This document shows, piece after piece, positions 1-9,368 of a stretch of 64,000 nucleotides of DNA (its first letter is position 1; each line of letters opens with the position of its first letter). The notes beneath the pieces are model-generated. The model ran no database searches. It worked only from the letters and a program-made list of their open reading frames with translations, and was not told the DNA's origin. The DNA is from Burkholderia puraquae. GTDB taxonomy: Bacteria > Pseudomonadota > Gammaproteobacteria > Burkholderiales > Burkholderiaceae. The translations under genes were made by a program, and so were the position numbers. The stretch is taken from assembly GCF_002099195.1 (NCBI RefSeq), contig NZ_NBYX01000003.1:62001-126000 (forward strand). The letters run 5' to 3'.

Positions 1-646
1 GCATCCCCAGTGGCACGCCGAATTGCTCGCACGCGGCATCGGGCAGAACCTCGTTTTCCATCAAGCGAAGCGACCAGACATGGTTTCCATCTTGACGTAC
101 CTCCGTACGAGCACGCCTTACCGATTCGCTGCCCAAAAGTCCGGGATGAAGAAACTCGATATGCGAAAGATCCAAAATATTCTCGACTTCGAGCAGGTAA
201 TTGGCACGGGGACGCAAGTAACCTTTGCCAACGTACCAGTTCTGGGGGTCCATGCAAGCAAAGTCCGGAATAGTCGATGGATCGGCACGTTCAGGTTCTC
301 CCATCCAGATCCACATCACGCTGAACCGCTCAACCAGCGGATACGAACGCACCTGAGCCGCAGCCGGGATTTTTCCGTCTCCATGCGGATTTGTGACGCA
401 CTTCCCAGAACCATCAAACTGCAGCCCGTGATACCCGCATTGCACAACGCCCTTTTCCGCCAAAAGACGCCCGCAGGATAGGGGCGCAAACCGATGCGGA
501 CAGCGGTCCTGTAGCGCGTGCGCCAGGTTGTCAGAATCACGGAACATCACGATCTGTTGATCGAGAAGCTTTCTCGTCAATAACTCACCCTGCACTAGCT
601 CACTACCCCAGCCAGCCATGTACCATGTGTTGAGCAGATACTTCAC
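1..646 (-). CDS. Rieske non-haem iron oxygenase, alpha subunit (C-terminus cut by window edge)
   Basis: Partial gene; 215 codons are visible and the rest lies beyond position 1. It starts with GTG at 646, preceded at good spacing by AAGGAGA (653-660). The Rieske [2Fe-2S] ligands are clear: CPH with C49 and H51, and CGYH with C70 and H73. The mononuclear iron site appears as ENILDLSHIEFLH with N156, D159, H162 and H167. By family this is the terminal oxygenase of a VanA/dicamba-monooxygenase-type system, which hydroxylates methyl ethers or methylamines so that formaldehyde is lost. It lies 95 bp downstream of a second paralogous oxygenase, and the likely electron donor is encoded divergently at 2586. 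The formaldehyde-detoxifying genes beyond the reductase support a demethylase role. The substrate cannot be told from sequence. Confidence 0.88.
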   Translation of the reverse strand, partial: MKYLLNTWYMAGWGSELVQGELLTRKLLDQQIVMFRDSDNLAHALQDRCPHRFAPLSCGRLLAEKGVVQCGYHGLQFDGSGKCVTNPHGDGKIPAAAQVRSYPLVERFSVMWIWMGEPERADPSTIPDFACMDPQNWYVGKGYLRPRANYLLEVENILDLSHIEFLHPGLLGSESVRRARTEVRQDGNHVWSLRLMENEVLPDAACEQFGVPLGM

Positions 647-741
647 GTGGTTGTCTCCTTGTTCCGTCAGAGCGTATTGCTGATGACGGAGGTTTTCCTC
701 GTATTTGTATTCCGTCAGATTCAACCCTACCAATGCAACTC

Positions 742-1791
742 CTACGCCTCGCGATCCATCCAGCGGGCGACGATGCGGCGTGCCTGGATGCCAGCCGCGT
801 CGGCTTTCACGCTACGCTCGCCGGCGCTTACGCGCCGCGGGCTACGGTTTGCCTGAGCCTGGATCGCTTCGAGCACGACGCGGTCTTCGTCGAACCCTTT
901 TCGAATCGCGCCCACCAGATGATCCATTGCCTCTGGTACGGTCGCGAAATCCCGACCGACGACCCAGAAGTACAACATGTGGGTCTGATCAATCGGCGTC
1001 GTAGCATGTGCAACGCGGAAGCGGGACGGAGCACGTTCCGGCTTGGAGGGATCCTGGAAATCCACGCATCCTTCCTGCAGCGCGGGTGAGAGGAACGATC
1101 CGCGGTGCTCACGGTGCCACGGCGTACCGGGCGGAACGCCTAGGGACATTGCGTAGCCGGGAGCGAGAGGTTTGCTCAAGAAACGTTGGCAATATCCGAC
1201 GGTTTCACCGTCACCGCTTACCTCAGGCGGATTGGTCCAGTCCTCGATCTGAAATGTCGACGCATGGACATATCCGAAGTGCGTCAAATCCAGAACGTTT
1301 TCTTTGAGAAGCATGTAGTTTGCCGCGATCTCCATTCCGCCCGATCGAGTGGCAAAGGATGAGTCGGACAACCAGTCCAGCTCAGGCGGCGGGGGCACCG
1401 AATCGACCGTCGACGGATCACCGAGATAAATCCATACAAAAGGGCCTACCTCCTTCACCGGATAGGGTCGCGCAGAAAACGTTGGGGCGACATCTGCAGA
1501 CGGTACGCGCACACAGCTCCCCGTGGAATCAAAACAGAATCCGTGATAGCCACATTCCACCGTGTCGCCATGAAGGCGACCAAGCGACAACGGTGCCTGG
1601 CGATGAGGGCAGCGATCTTCAAGCGCCGCAACCGTGCCGTCCTCCCGCCGGAAAAGCACCACGGGCGTATCGAGCAACCAGCGCCCCAGCAGCGAGCGCC
1701 CTACTTCACTCCCGAATGCAGCAACCCACCAGCAGTTGTAGGGGTAGTTACGCATTTCGGTGATGCTTTCCGCAACATTCATGGTTGCCAC
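742..1791 (-). CDS. Rieske non-haem iron oxygenase, alpha subunit
   Basis: Complete 349-residue oxygenase. The Rieske centre is C61/H63 (CPHRQAPL) and C80/H83 (CGYHGF). The catalytic iron motif ENVLDLTHFGYVH supplies N165, D168, H171 and H176. Length and layout match single-component VanA-like oxygenases that work with a separate flavin/[2Fe-2S] reductase. The start is GTG at 1791 with AAGGAGTGAG upstream; an ATG three codons in is an alternative. It is paralogous to the partial gene at 1-646 but clearly diverged, so this is not a recent duplication. The tandem pair could be two enzymes of different specificity sharing one reductase, or two subunits of a hetero-oligomer. The demethylation substrate is inferred only from neighbours. 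Confidence 0.92.
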   Translation of the reverse strand: MATMNVAESITEMRNYPYNCWWVAAFGSEVGRSLLGRWLLDTPVVLFRREDGTVAALEDRCPHRQAPLSLGRLHGDTVECGYHGFCFDSTGSCVRVPSADVAPTFSARPYPVKEVGPFVWIYLGDPSTVDSVPPPPELDWLSDSSFATRSGGMEIAANYMLLKENVLDLTHFGYVHASTFQIEDWTNPPEVSGDGETVGYCQRFLSKPLAPGYAMSLGVPPGTPWHREHRGSFLSPALQEGCVDFQDPSKPERAPSRFRVAHATTPIDQTHMLYFWVVGRDFATVPEAMDHLVGAIRKGFDEDRVVLEAIQAQANRSPRRVSAGERSVKADAAGIQARRIVARWMDREA

Positions 1792-2585
1792 GATGTCTCA
1801 CTCCTTGTTGAAAGAATTTTTTCCGTCGGTGCCGCGGCGTAAGACATCAACCACGACATCCGGGTGCTGGCGTCGCTCACCAGCGTCATCGCTATGGCGC
1901 GATCCGCTTTTCCTCGACAATTCATCTATAGCGACCGCTCCACCCGAACCGGCCATTCGATCATTCGGCCGTCGGCGACACGGCCCCATTCCCGTCACTC
2001 CTCTCGTTAACATCGAACCGACAAATCGGTGTCCGAACTGGGTGATGCTGCGCCCGGGCAATGATCTATTCTCGAAAGGGCCATGGTCACCAAGTGAAAC
2101 AAATCAACTACCGAAACGATTCGTCTCGTTTCACTTTAGCCCAACGATTCTCCCCGAGCAAGGGTGATATCGATCACGCGCTCCAGTTCAGCGGTATTCG
2201 CGACGTAGTCGAACCATTCCGATCGACGGATCCGAAATAGACTTACCCTAGAGAACCCCCCGTGGTTGTGGGCAACTTGCCTGCCCTGGTCCATCGGCAG
2301 TCATATGTCCCATAGATCATTCGGTGCCCCACGGCAAGGGTAAATCCCGATGCCGTTGCTTGGCGGCATCATTACTATTCGATACGGTTCGTTTCTATTA
2401 TTTTCCGGAATCCCTACTATTTGCCGCGACAAAATTCGGGCACGCAGGTTCGCTCTGTCCGGAGGACAAAGGTGGCGTACGAGTGATGACAGGCAGGTAT
2501 CGCTGGAACCCGAACCAGCAAACATTATTCAAGAACCCCAACCCATCGGCCACTGAAGGTTGGGCAAACGACCAGGAGCGTTGAT
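1792..2585. promoter_or_regulatory. Divergent control region between oxygenases and reductase
   Basis: A 794 bp stretch without a convincing gene separates the minus-strand oxygenases from the plus-strand reductase. It must hold promoters for both directions. The best regulatory candidate is an inverted repeat at 2113-2132, GAAACGA-N6-TCGTTTC. Short open frames on both strands have no recognisable domain or plausible ribosome site. The region is less GC-rich than the genes. No regulator gene sits next to it in the window. Confidence 0.5.
2113..2132. repeat. Inverted repeat, candidate operator
   Basis: Perfect 7 bp arms GAAACGA and TCGTTTC flank a 6 bp centre. It lies about 320 bp from the oxygenase start and 450 bp from the reductase start, in the shared intergenic region. 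Its size fits a dimeric regulator site. Which regulator binds is unknown. Confidence 0.35.
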
Positions 2586-3551
2586 ATGGATGCGATGACA
2601 CGTCGTCAAGTGCGAATCGTCGCCAAGGTGACGGAAGCTTGCGACATCTGCAGCTTCGAGCTGGTTTCACTGGACGGTGGTGCGCTCCCCCGGTTCTCCG
2701 CAGGCGCGCACATCGATGTCCACCTGCCCAATGGACTCGTGCGTCAATATTCGCTGTGCAATAACCCGACGGAGACGCACCGGTACCAGATCGCGGTGCT
2801 TTTGGACACGAATTCACGGGGCGGCTCCGCGGCTATGCATTCGCTCCACGTAGGGCAGACTATTGCCGTCAGCGCCCCGAAGAACCATTTTCCTCTTGTC
2901 GACAATACACATCACAGTGTGCTGCTTGCCGGAGGCATCGGCATTACACCCTTGCTGTGCATGGCTGAGCAACTGACAAGCCAGGACCGGTCGTTCGAAC
3001 TGCACTATTGCACACGGTCTGCAGAGCGCACCGCATTCGTCGATCGCATTCGCTCGGCTCCGTTTTCCGACTGTGTGCACATTTACTACGACGATAGTCC
3101 CCCGTCACAAAGGCTGGATCTTCCTACCTTGCTCGCCAAGCGGAATTCCAGCGGCGCGCTCTATGTATGCGGACCGACAGGCTTCATGTCGTGGGTGATC
3201 GACACGGCCCGATCGTCCGGTTGGCCGGAACCACATCTGCATCGAGAGTACTTCGCAGCGGCTCCGATCAATACGGCCGGAGACGGCAGCTTCGAGGTGC
3301 AGATCGCCTCGACTGGGGCGGTAATCCGTGTTGAGGCTAATCAGACCGTGATTTCCGCGCTCTCGGCCAACGGCATCAAGGTGCCCACGTCTTGCGAGCA
3401 GGGTGTCTGCGGCGCGTGCCTCACCAGAGTACTGGAGGGTACCCCCGAACATCGGGACTTGTTTCTTACCGCCGAAGAACAGGCCGCTTGTGACCAGTTT
3501 ACGCCGTGCTGCTCCCGAGCAAAAAGCTCGCGACTCGTCCTGGACTTGTGA
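2586..3551 (+). CDS. Oxygenase reductase component, VanB-like (flavin, NAD and [2Fe-2S] domains)
   Basis: A 321-residue class IA ring-hydroxylating-type reductase. The N-terminal flavin domain has RQYSLC at about 53-58, the NAD(P) domain has the glycine loop GGIGITPLL near residue 117, and the C-terminal plant-type ferredoxin domain has CEQGVCGAC (C270, C275, C278) with a further Cys near 308. It should pass electrons from NADH to the Rieske centres of the divergent oxygenases, which lack a reductase of their own. The start is ATG at 2586 with CAGGAG upstream. It is followed after 111 bp by formaldehyde dehydrogenase on the same strand. Confidence 0.93.
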   Translation: MDAMTRRQVRIVAKVTEACDICSFELVSLDGGALPRFSAGAHIDVHLPNGLVRQYSLCNNPTETHRYQIAVLLDTNSRGGSAAMHSLHVGQTIAVSAPKNHFPLVDNTHHSVLLAGGIGITPLLCMAEQLTSQDRSFELHYCTRSAERTAFVDRIRSAPFSDCVHIYYDDSPPSQRLDLPTLLAKRNSSGALYVCGPTGFMSWVIDTARSSGWPEPHLHREYFAAAPINTAGDGSFEVQIASTGAVIRVEANQTVISALSANGIKVPTSCEQGVCGACLTRVLEGTPEHRDLFLTAEEQAACDQFTPCCSRAKSSRLVLDL

Positions 3552-4772
<1,221 letters not shown>

Positions 4773-4793
4773 GATTCCTCAAGGAGAACGCGC

Positions 4794-5369
4794 ATGACCA
4801 TAGCCATTCACCCTTCAGTCGATCACGGCATTACAAAAGGCGCAGGCGAGTTCGCCGGCGGTACGCTGCGCTGCCTATGCACTCAGGATCCGGTAGAGGT
4901 GCGAGTCGACTCGCAGGTCGCATTCAACCATGCGTGTGGCTGCACCAAATGCTGGAAACCTGCCGGTGCTATTTTCTCTGTCGTCGGCGTGGTGTCACGC
5001 GACAAGGTGACGGTCACTGCGCACGGCGAAAAGCTCACAGTAGTAGACGAACAGGCGCTCATTCAGCGCCATGCCTGTTCCGAATGCGGCACGCACCTCT
5101 TTGGCCGCATCGAGAACAAGGAGCACGCGTTCTACGGGCTAGATTTCATCCATAACGAGCTGTCAGATGATGCTGGCTGGGAAGGCCCCGGCTTCGCTGC
5201 CTTCGTTTCCTCGATCATTGAAAGCGGCACACCGCCATCTCGCATGGCCGCTATTCGTCAGGCACTGCGAGACAAACGACTCGAGCCATACGACTGCCTC
5301 AGCCCTGCACTGATGGATCTCCTGTCTACGCACGCAGCAAAGGCCAAAGGCACCTACCGCGACTCCTGA
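4794..5369 (+). CDS. gfa: Glutathione-dependent formaldehyde-activating enzyme (Gfa family)
   Basis: A 191-residue Gfa protein. The family binds zinc through two cysteine sets, and all seven positions are present: C27, C29, C95 and C98, plus C48, C50 and C53. Gfa promotes or buffers condensation of formaldehyde with glutathione, giving the substrate of the dehydrogenase encoded 21 bp upstream. AAGGAGAACGC precedes the ATG at 4794. The gene closes the plus-strand run reductase, frmA, gfa. Whether Gfa is a true synthase or a glutathione carrier is debated for the family. Confidence 0.93.
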   Translation: MTIAIHPSVDHGITKGAGEFAGGTLRCLCTQDPVEVRVDSQVAFNHACGCTKCWKPAGAIFSVVGVVSRDKVTVTAHGEKLTVVDEQALIQRHACSECGTHLFGRIENKEHAFYGLDFIHNELSDDAGWEGPGFAAFVSSIIESGTPPSRMAAIRQALRDKRLEPYDCLSPALMDLLSTHAAKAKGTYRDS

Positions 5370-5761
5370 TCCACCAGTCCGCGCCGGGATTTCTCTGCAG
5401 CGGCACGGATCGCAAGAAGAAAGAGGGGCTCGATCTCGGGGCACTTCTTGCGACACTATGCGACGAACACGAGGAAGCCGGCGCCACACTTCGCTACAAC
5501 GGTCCGAGAAGATTCGCTTATCTTGCTGGCCTGCCCTTCGGCGACGTCGGCAAACAGCCACGCGCGGCACCGGGTGACAGCTTTGGAGCCGCACGTAAGG
5601 CTCTTTGCGCCCCGTTGCTGACAGTCGCCTTCTGCGAGCCAATGCCCGCTCTCGAGCGCGAGGCGGTCGCTCAGCGTAGCGCATCGTCAACAGATCGTGT
5701 TTGACGAAAACATCAGCTTTCTCCGGTTCGCCATTTTGCAACGACTAGGGCTGCCCACGAA
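5370..5761. other. Gene-less gap with an unexplained open frame
   Basis: No recognised gene. Directly after gfa, in another frame on the plus strand, roughly 110 codons stay open to a TGA near 5704 with fairly coding-like codon use, but with no ATG or GTG start that looks usable and no family I recognise. It may be the remains of a gene cut during rearrangement. The last ~60 bp belong to the 3' side of the minus-strand DUF1993 gene. Confidence 0.3.
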
Positions 5762-6265
5762 TCAGGCATCGAAGGAATTGACCGGACCAATGAAATCCAG
5801 CTTTCCAACATCGACGCCATTCGTGCGCAAAATCGCGTAGGCCATGGCTACATGGAAGTAGACGTTCGGAATCACGATCTGTAGCAGATAGTTTTCACCA
5901 GTTAACTTACCCGGCACCCAGGATACTTTAACGATCTGACTGGCGGCGTCAGCGTACTGGTCTACCTTCACGCTTTCCGCAAACTCGATCGTCTTGCGGA
6001 TGCGCGCACGTGCATCATCCAACGTTTGCTCGTTGTCTTCATGCCGTGGCGGCTGCTGACCTGAAAGCCAGGCGGCGCCCCCCTTCAGATAATCGCACGC
6101 GCTTTGTATCTGATAGAGCAGCCCACCCATGTCGGGGGCGAGACGGGTCGACAACAGCACGACAACGTCGAACTTCTTCGCATGCGCGAAGCGCTCTGCT
6201 TTGTCGAGATAGGTCTCCATCGTCTTTACTGCTTGCACGCATTGCGCGATAGCCTGTGCATACAT
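5762..6265 (-). CDS. DUF1993 family protein
   Basis: A 167-residue protein resembling the DUF1993 family: small helical proteins related in fold to DinB, function unknown. The start MYAQAIAQCV at 6265 is preferred because GGAGAC lies just upstream; an in-frame ATG at 6334 would add a non-conserved 23-residue leader. No signal peptide or membrane segment is seen. It is transcribed away from the LysR gene at 6371 across a short shared promoter region, the usual arrangement for a LysR target. Confidence 0.8.
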   Translation of the reverse strand: MYAQAIAQCVQAVKTMETYLDKAERFAHAKKFDVVVLLSTRLAPDMGGLLYQIQSACDYLKGGAAWLSGQQPPRHEDNEQTLDDARARIRKTIEFAESVKVDQYADAASQIVKVSWVPGKLTGENYLLQIVIPNVYFHVAMAYAILRTNGVDVGKLDFIGPVNSFDA

Positions 6266-6370
6266 CGGAGTCTCCGGGAAAGGGGTTTTCGTCAAGTCAC
6301 GCGTCGATACGGCACCCTGGGAGGGACTTCCCATACAATATTGCGACCTGATCGAACGTGAGCGAACGCA

Positions 6371-7291
6371 TTGGACCGACTAGAAGCCATGGAAATGCTG
6401 CTGACCGCCGTGGACAGGGGAAGCCTGTCGGCGGCAGCACGCGAACTGAAAATCCCTGTCAGCACGCTCACTCGTAAGGTAGCCGATCTCGAGGAATTGC
6501 TCGGAACCCGGTTGCTGATACGAACCACCCGCAAACTGACATTGACCGACGCGGGCATGTCGTATGTCGCGGCGGCCCGGCGCATTCTCGACCTCGTGCG
6601 TGAACAGGAACACGAGGCCACCGGCGAGTTCGCGACGGCCAAAGGCGAACTGGTGGTTACGGCGCCCGTGCAGCTTGGGCGTCTGCATGTTTTGCCCGTC
6701 ATCAACCAGTTCCTCGCGCAGTATCCGGACATCACCGTTCGGCTCCTTCTCTCCGATCGGAACATCGATCTCATCGATTCGCACGCCGACCTCGCCTTGC
6801 GGATCGGAGAACTCGCGGATAGCAGCATGATCGCCACGCGCATCGGTTCGTTGCGGCCGATCGTTTGCGCGAGTCCGGCCTTTCTTGCCAACCGTACGCC
6901 GCCGCGCGAACCCGACGATCTCGTCAAATACTCGTGCGTCGTCTTCAATAGCCCGTATCTGTCGCCGTGGCGCTTCCGCCTTCCCTCGACGAGCAAGATC
7001 TATGTGCTCGGCGTGAAACCCCGGCTCGAAGTCACAACGCCCGACGCTGCCGTCAGCGCCGCCGTGGACAACGCAGGCATCACCTACGTCTTCGAGCACG
7101 ATGCCGATGAAGCGCTTCGCAACGGGCAACTGGAGATACTCTTGCCGCAGTTCGAGATCGAGCCGGTGCCCGTCCATCTGGTTCATGTGTCCAGAAACCT
7201 CATGCCCATCAAACTGCGGCATTTCATCGACTTTGCGGCGCCGAAGCTCAGGCAATCGCTATCCAGATTCGGCAAGCAGAAGCAGCGCTAG
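6371..7291 (+). CDS. LysR-family transcriptional regulator
   Basis: A 306-residue LysR protein. The N-terminal winged helix-turn-helix covers about residues 1-60 (SLSAAARELKIPVSTLTRKV), and a periplasmic-binding-like effector domain follows from about residue 90. The reading begins at TTG (6371) with MDRLEAMEM, matching the usual start of this CrgA/AaeR-like subgroup. An ATG six codons later is possible but would clip the domain. It is divergent from the DUF1993 gene, so it probably controls that gene and itself. The ligand is unknown. Confidence 0.9.
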   Translation: MDRLEAMEMLLTAVDRGSLSAAARELKIPVSTLTRKVADLEELLGTRLLIRTTRKLTLTDAGMSYVAAARRILDLVREQEHEATGEFATAKGELVVTAPVQLGRLHVLPVINQFLAQYPDITVRLLLSDRNIDLIDSHADLALRIGELADSSMIATRIGSLRPIVCASPAFLANRTPPREPDDLVKYSCVVFNSPYLSPWRFRLPSTSKIYVLGVKPRLEVTTPDAAVSAAVDNAGITYVFEHDADEALRNGQLEILLPQFEIEPVPVHLVHVSRNLMPIKLRHFIDFAAPKLRQSLSRFGKQKQR

Positions 7292-7322
7292 CGCGTTTTC
7301 GTTGTTTCGTTGCCGCCAACAT

Positions 7323-7841
7323 TCACGGCTCTTCGCTCCAGTCACCGAGCACCCGATCGTTCCGGTTCTCGATGACGTCATGCGTCGTTTTCGTCGCACC
7401 CGGACCGGCAGCGAACCGAACGTCCCGATAGCTCAGCGCCTGCCCGTCCGTCGTGCGAACTTCGACGGCCTGCACGGGATTCCCGCTCGCATGGTCCACC
7501 AATGTGATTGGTGGCTTGCCGTCCGGCCTTAGCCACCTGTCGCCCCATTGCATGAGCGCGACCAACACCGGGTATAGATCCGCCCCTTTCGCAGTCAACC
7601 GATAACCGAACGTATTGGCGCGTTCCGCGATCGAGAAGCGTTCGAGAACATCCATCTCGATCAAACGTTCCAGTCGCGCCGCGAGGACATTGCGGGCGAT
7701 ACCCAGCCCGCTCTGAAATTCGTCGAAGCGCCTGCTGCCTTGCGTGCACTCGCGAACAATCAGAAGCGTCCACCACTCGCCCACCTCGTCGAGGGCGCGA
7801 GCGATCGAACAGTCCATTCCATCGAAGCGTTTTCTATACAT
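7323..7841 (-). CDS. HxlR-family transcriptional regulator
   Basis: A 172-residue HxlR-type winged-helix protein. The family signature is visible: an N-terminal Cys (MDCSIARAL), the segment GEWWTLLIVREC, and the HTH FQSGLGIARNVLAARLERL. Members often sense electrophiles or oxidants through the N-terminal Cys and repress efflux or detoxification genes. Here it faces an RND efflux operon, and an operator-like 15-mer (7864-7878) lies 23 bp before its own start codon, consistent with autorepression. A C-terminal extension of roughly 50 residues goes beyond the usual ~110-residue domain. Confidence 0.88.
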   Translation of the reverse strand: MYRKRFDGMDCSIARALDEVGEWWTLLIVRECTQGSRRFDEFQSGLGIARNVLAARLERLIEMDVLERFSIAERANTFGYRLTAKGADLYPVLVALMQWGDRWLRPDGKPPITLVDHASGNPVQAVEVRTTDGQALSYRDVRFAAGPGATKTTHDVIENRNDRVLGDWSEEP

Positions 7842-7863
7842 GATGGAACGTATCGTAGCTCAG

Positions 7864-7878
7864 GTTTCGTCACGCAAC
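7864..7878. promoter_or_regulatory. Operator-like dyad O1 (HxlR side)
   Basis: GTTTCGTCACGCAAC, an odd-centred dyad: GTTTCGT and ACGCAAC pair with one mismatch around a central C. It is 23 bp upstream of the hxlR start, close to its likely promoter. The same pattern recurs at 7946-7960 and 14109-14123, each before a transporter operon, which suggests an HxlR operator. Confidence 0.55.
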
Positions 7879-7988
7879 TTAACCGGTTTGTGGGGAACAG
7901 CTTCCCGGTTTCGGCCAGTAGTGTGACGCAACGGTGTTGCCTATAGTTGCGTCACGAAACTTAGCCGGCAGTCGTTCACGGAGAAGTC
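7877..7988 (+). repeat. Promoter-operator block, copy A
   Basis: This ~112 bp block is repeated almost without gaps at 14040-14150, at about three-quarters identity by eye. Shared landmarks in order are ACTTAACCGGTTT, GGGGAACAGCTT, TTTCGGCC, CCTATAGTT, CGTCACGA and GGAGAAGTC. Copy A precedes the RND operon. Its terminal GGAGAAGTC is not followed by a start codon here, whereas in copy B it is the ribosome site of the MFS gene. That suggests copy A has lost or been separated from the gene it once served. Confidence 0.7.
7946..7960. promoter_or_regulatory. Operator-like dyad O2 (RND operon side)
   Basis: GTTGCGTCACGAAAC overlaps a TATAGT -10-like element (CCTATAGTTGCG), so a bound dimer would block the promoter reading into the efflux operon. 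It is 82 bp from O1, about eight helical turns. A half-site GTGTGACGCAAC lies between them. Confidence 0.55.
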
Positions 7989-8117
7989 TCCTGGGATCGC
8001 GGCCAGATTCTGGACTACGTGGCTTTCTTCCTTCGAGAGAGCAACGATCGATCATCTGACGGGCGAGCTGGGCCACGGCCCTCTGCTGTACAGCCTGTTT
8101 CTATATTTAGGAATGCC

Positions 8118-9368
8118 ATGAATACTGAAGTTGATCAGGCCGAGGCGAGAGTGACGACTCCCGCCAGCTCGGCGCCCTCCGGCCCTGTTCGATGGGTCGT
8201 CAAAGGTGTCGCAGCCGCTGTGATCGTCGCGATTGCGGCGACGGCGGCTCACATGCACTGGTCGAGTGCAGCCCCCGTTGCGGCACCGCCGCCACCGTCG
8301 GTTGCCATCAGCGCGCCATTGCAGCGTGATATCGAGGGCCGGCTCGGCTTTCTCGGTCAGTTCTCGGCCGTGAACCGCGTCGACTTGCGCGCGCAGGTCG
8401 GCGGCACGCTCGTGCAGATCAATTTCAAGGACGGCGACATCGTGCATAAAGGCGACGTGCTGTTCGAGATCGATCCAGAGCCGTATCACATCAAGCTGAG
8501 CCAGGCGACGGCTGGACTCGAATCCGCGAATGCCCGACTGGCTCTCGCCACGCGCGAGCTTGCCCGCGCGCAGGAACTGCAGCGTTCGGAGGCGGGAACG
8601 CTCGAGAACGTCGACCAGAAAGTCGCCGAACAACGTGCGGCTCAAGCGGCCGTCGATAACGCAAACGCGCTCGTTCGCGACGCCCGGTTCGACCTTGACC
8701 GCTGCAAGATCACGGCGCCGTTTACCGGCCGCATCGGTACACACCTCGTCTCGACGGGGAATCTGATATCCGGCAGCCGCGCCGGCAGCGGCCCCACGAC
8801 GCTGCTCGCGACCATTGTGTCGCTGGACCCGATCTACCTGGATTTCGACATCAGCGAAAATGACTACGCCGCGCTCCAGCACGCTCGTGAAGACCGGAAA
8901 GGACCGCTCGCAGATGCAGTGAACATTTCGCCAACTGGCGACGATGGGTATACCCGCACCGGCACGCTCAACTTTATCGACAACACGCTCGACCGTTCGA
9001 GCGGAACCATTCATGCCCGCGCGACTATTCCAAATAGCGACCTGTCGTTAACGCCGGGTGGCTTCGCACGCCTGCGGCTGGCGACGACGGCACCGCAGGC
9101 GGCATTGCTCGTCCCGGATGCGGCCGTGCTGCAGGACCAGACCGATCACATGGTGTACGTCGTCGGAGCAGACAACGTGGCAATGCCCAGAAAGGTCGAG
9201 ATCGGCGATCTTCGAGGCGGCCTGCGTGTCATTCGATCCGGACTTGCGCCGACCGACCGGATCGTGATCGACGGCATTCCGTCTGTGCGCCCGGGTTCGA
9301 AGATTTCCCCACACGCGGGAGCGATCCAGTTCTCGGCGGAGCACGGCGGCCAAGGAGCCGAATCATGA
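8118..9368 (+). CDS. RND efflux membrane fusion protein (periplasmic adaptor)
   Basis: A 416-residue HlyD/AcrA-type adaptor. An N-terminal membrane anchor (VVKGVAAAVIVAIAATAAH, about residues 25-43) is followed by the barrel-sandwich half (RAQVGGTLVQINFKDGDIV), an alpha hairpin, and the matching half TAPFTGRIG. No lipobox is present, so it is probably anchored by the transmembrane helix. The start ATG at 8118 has AGGA upstream; an in-frame ATG at 8019 would put 33 unrelated residues before the anchor. It overlaps the RND pump by ATGA (9365-9368), implying coupled translation. Confidence 0.93.
   Translation: MNTEVDQAEARVTTPASSAPSGPVRWVVKGVAAAVIVAIAATAAHMHWSSAAPVAAPPPPSVAISAPLQRDIEGRLGFLGQFSAVNRVDLRAQVGGTLVQINFKDGDIVHKGDVLFEIDPEPYHIKLSQATAGLESANARLALATRELARAQELQRSEAGTLENVDQKVAEQRAAQAAVDNANALVRDARFDLDRCKITAPFTGRIGTHLVSTGNLISGSRAGSGPTTLLATIVSLDPIYLDFDISENDYAALQHAREDRKGPLADAVNISPTGDDGYTRTGTLNFIDNTLDRSSGTIHARATIPNSDLSLTPGGFARLRLATTAPQAALLVPDAAVLQDQTDHMVYVVGADNVAMPRKVEIGDLRGGLRVIRSGLAPTDRIVIDGIPSVRPGSKISPHAGAIQFSAEHGGQGAES

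Noticed and set aside
1760..2167. Open frames in the divergent region between the oxygenases and the reductase
   Set aside because: Composition is not coding-like, there are no ribosome sites, and the frames on the two strands contradict each other.
7879..8076. Small minus-strand frame between HxlR and the RND operon
   Set aside because: It overlaps the repeated promoter block and operators, and the corresponding frame is not kept in copy B.
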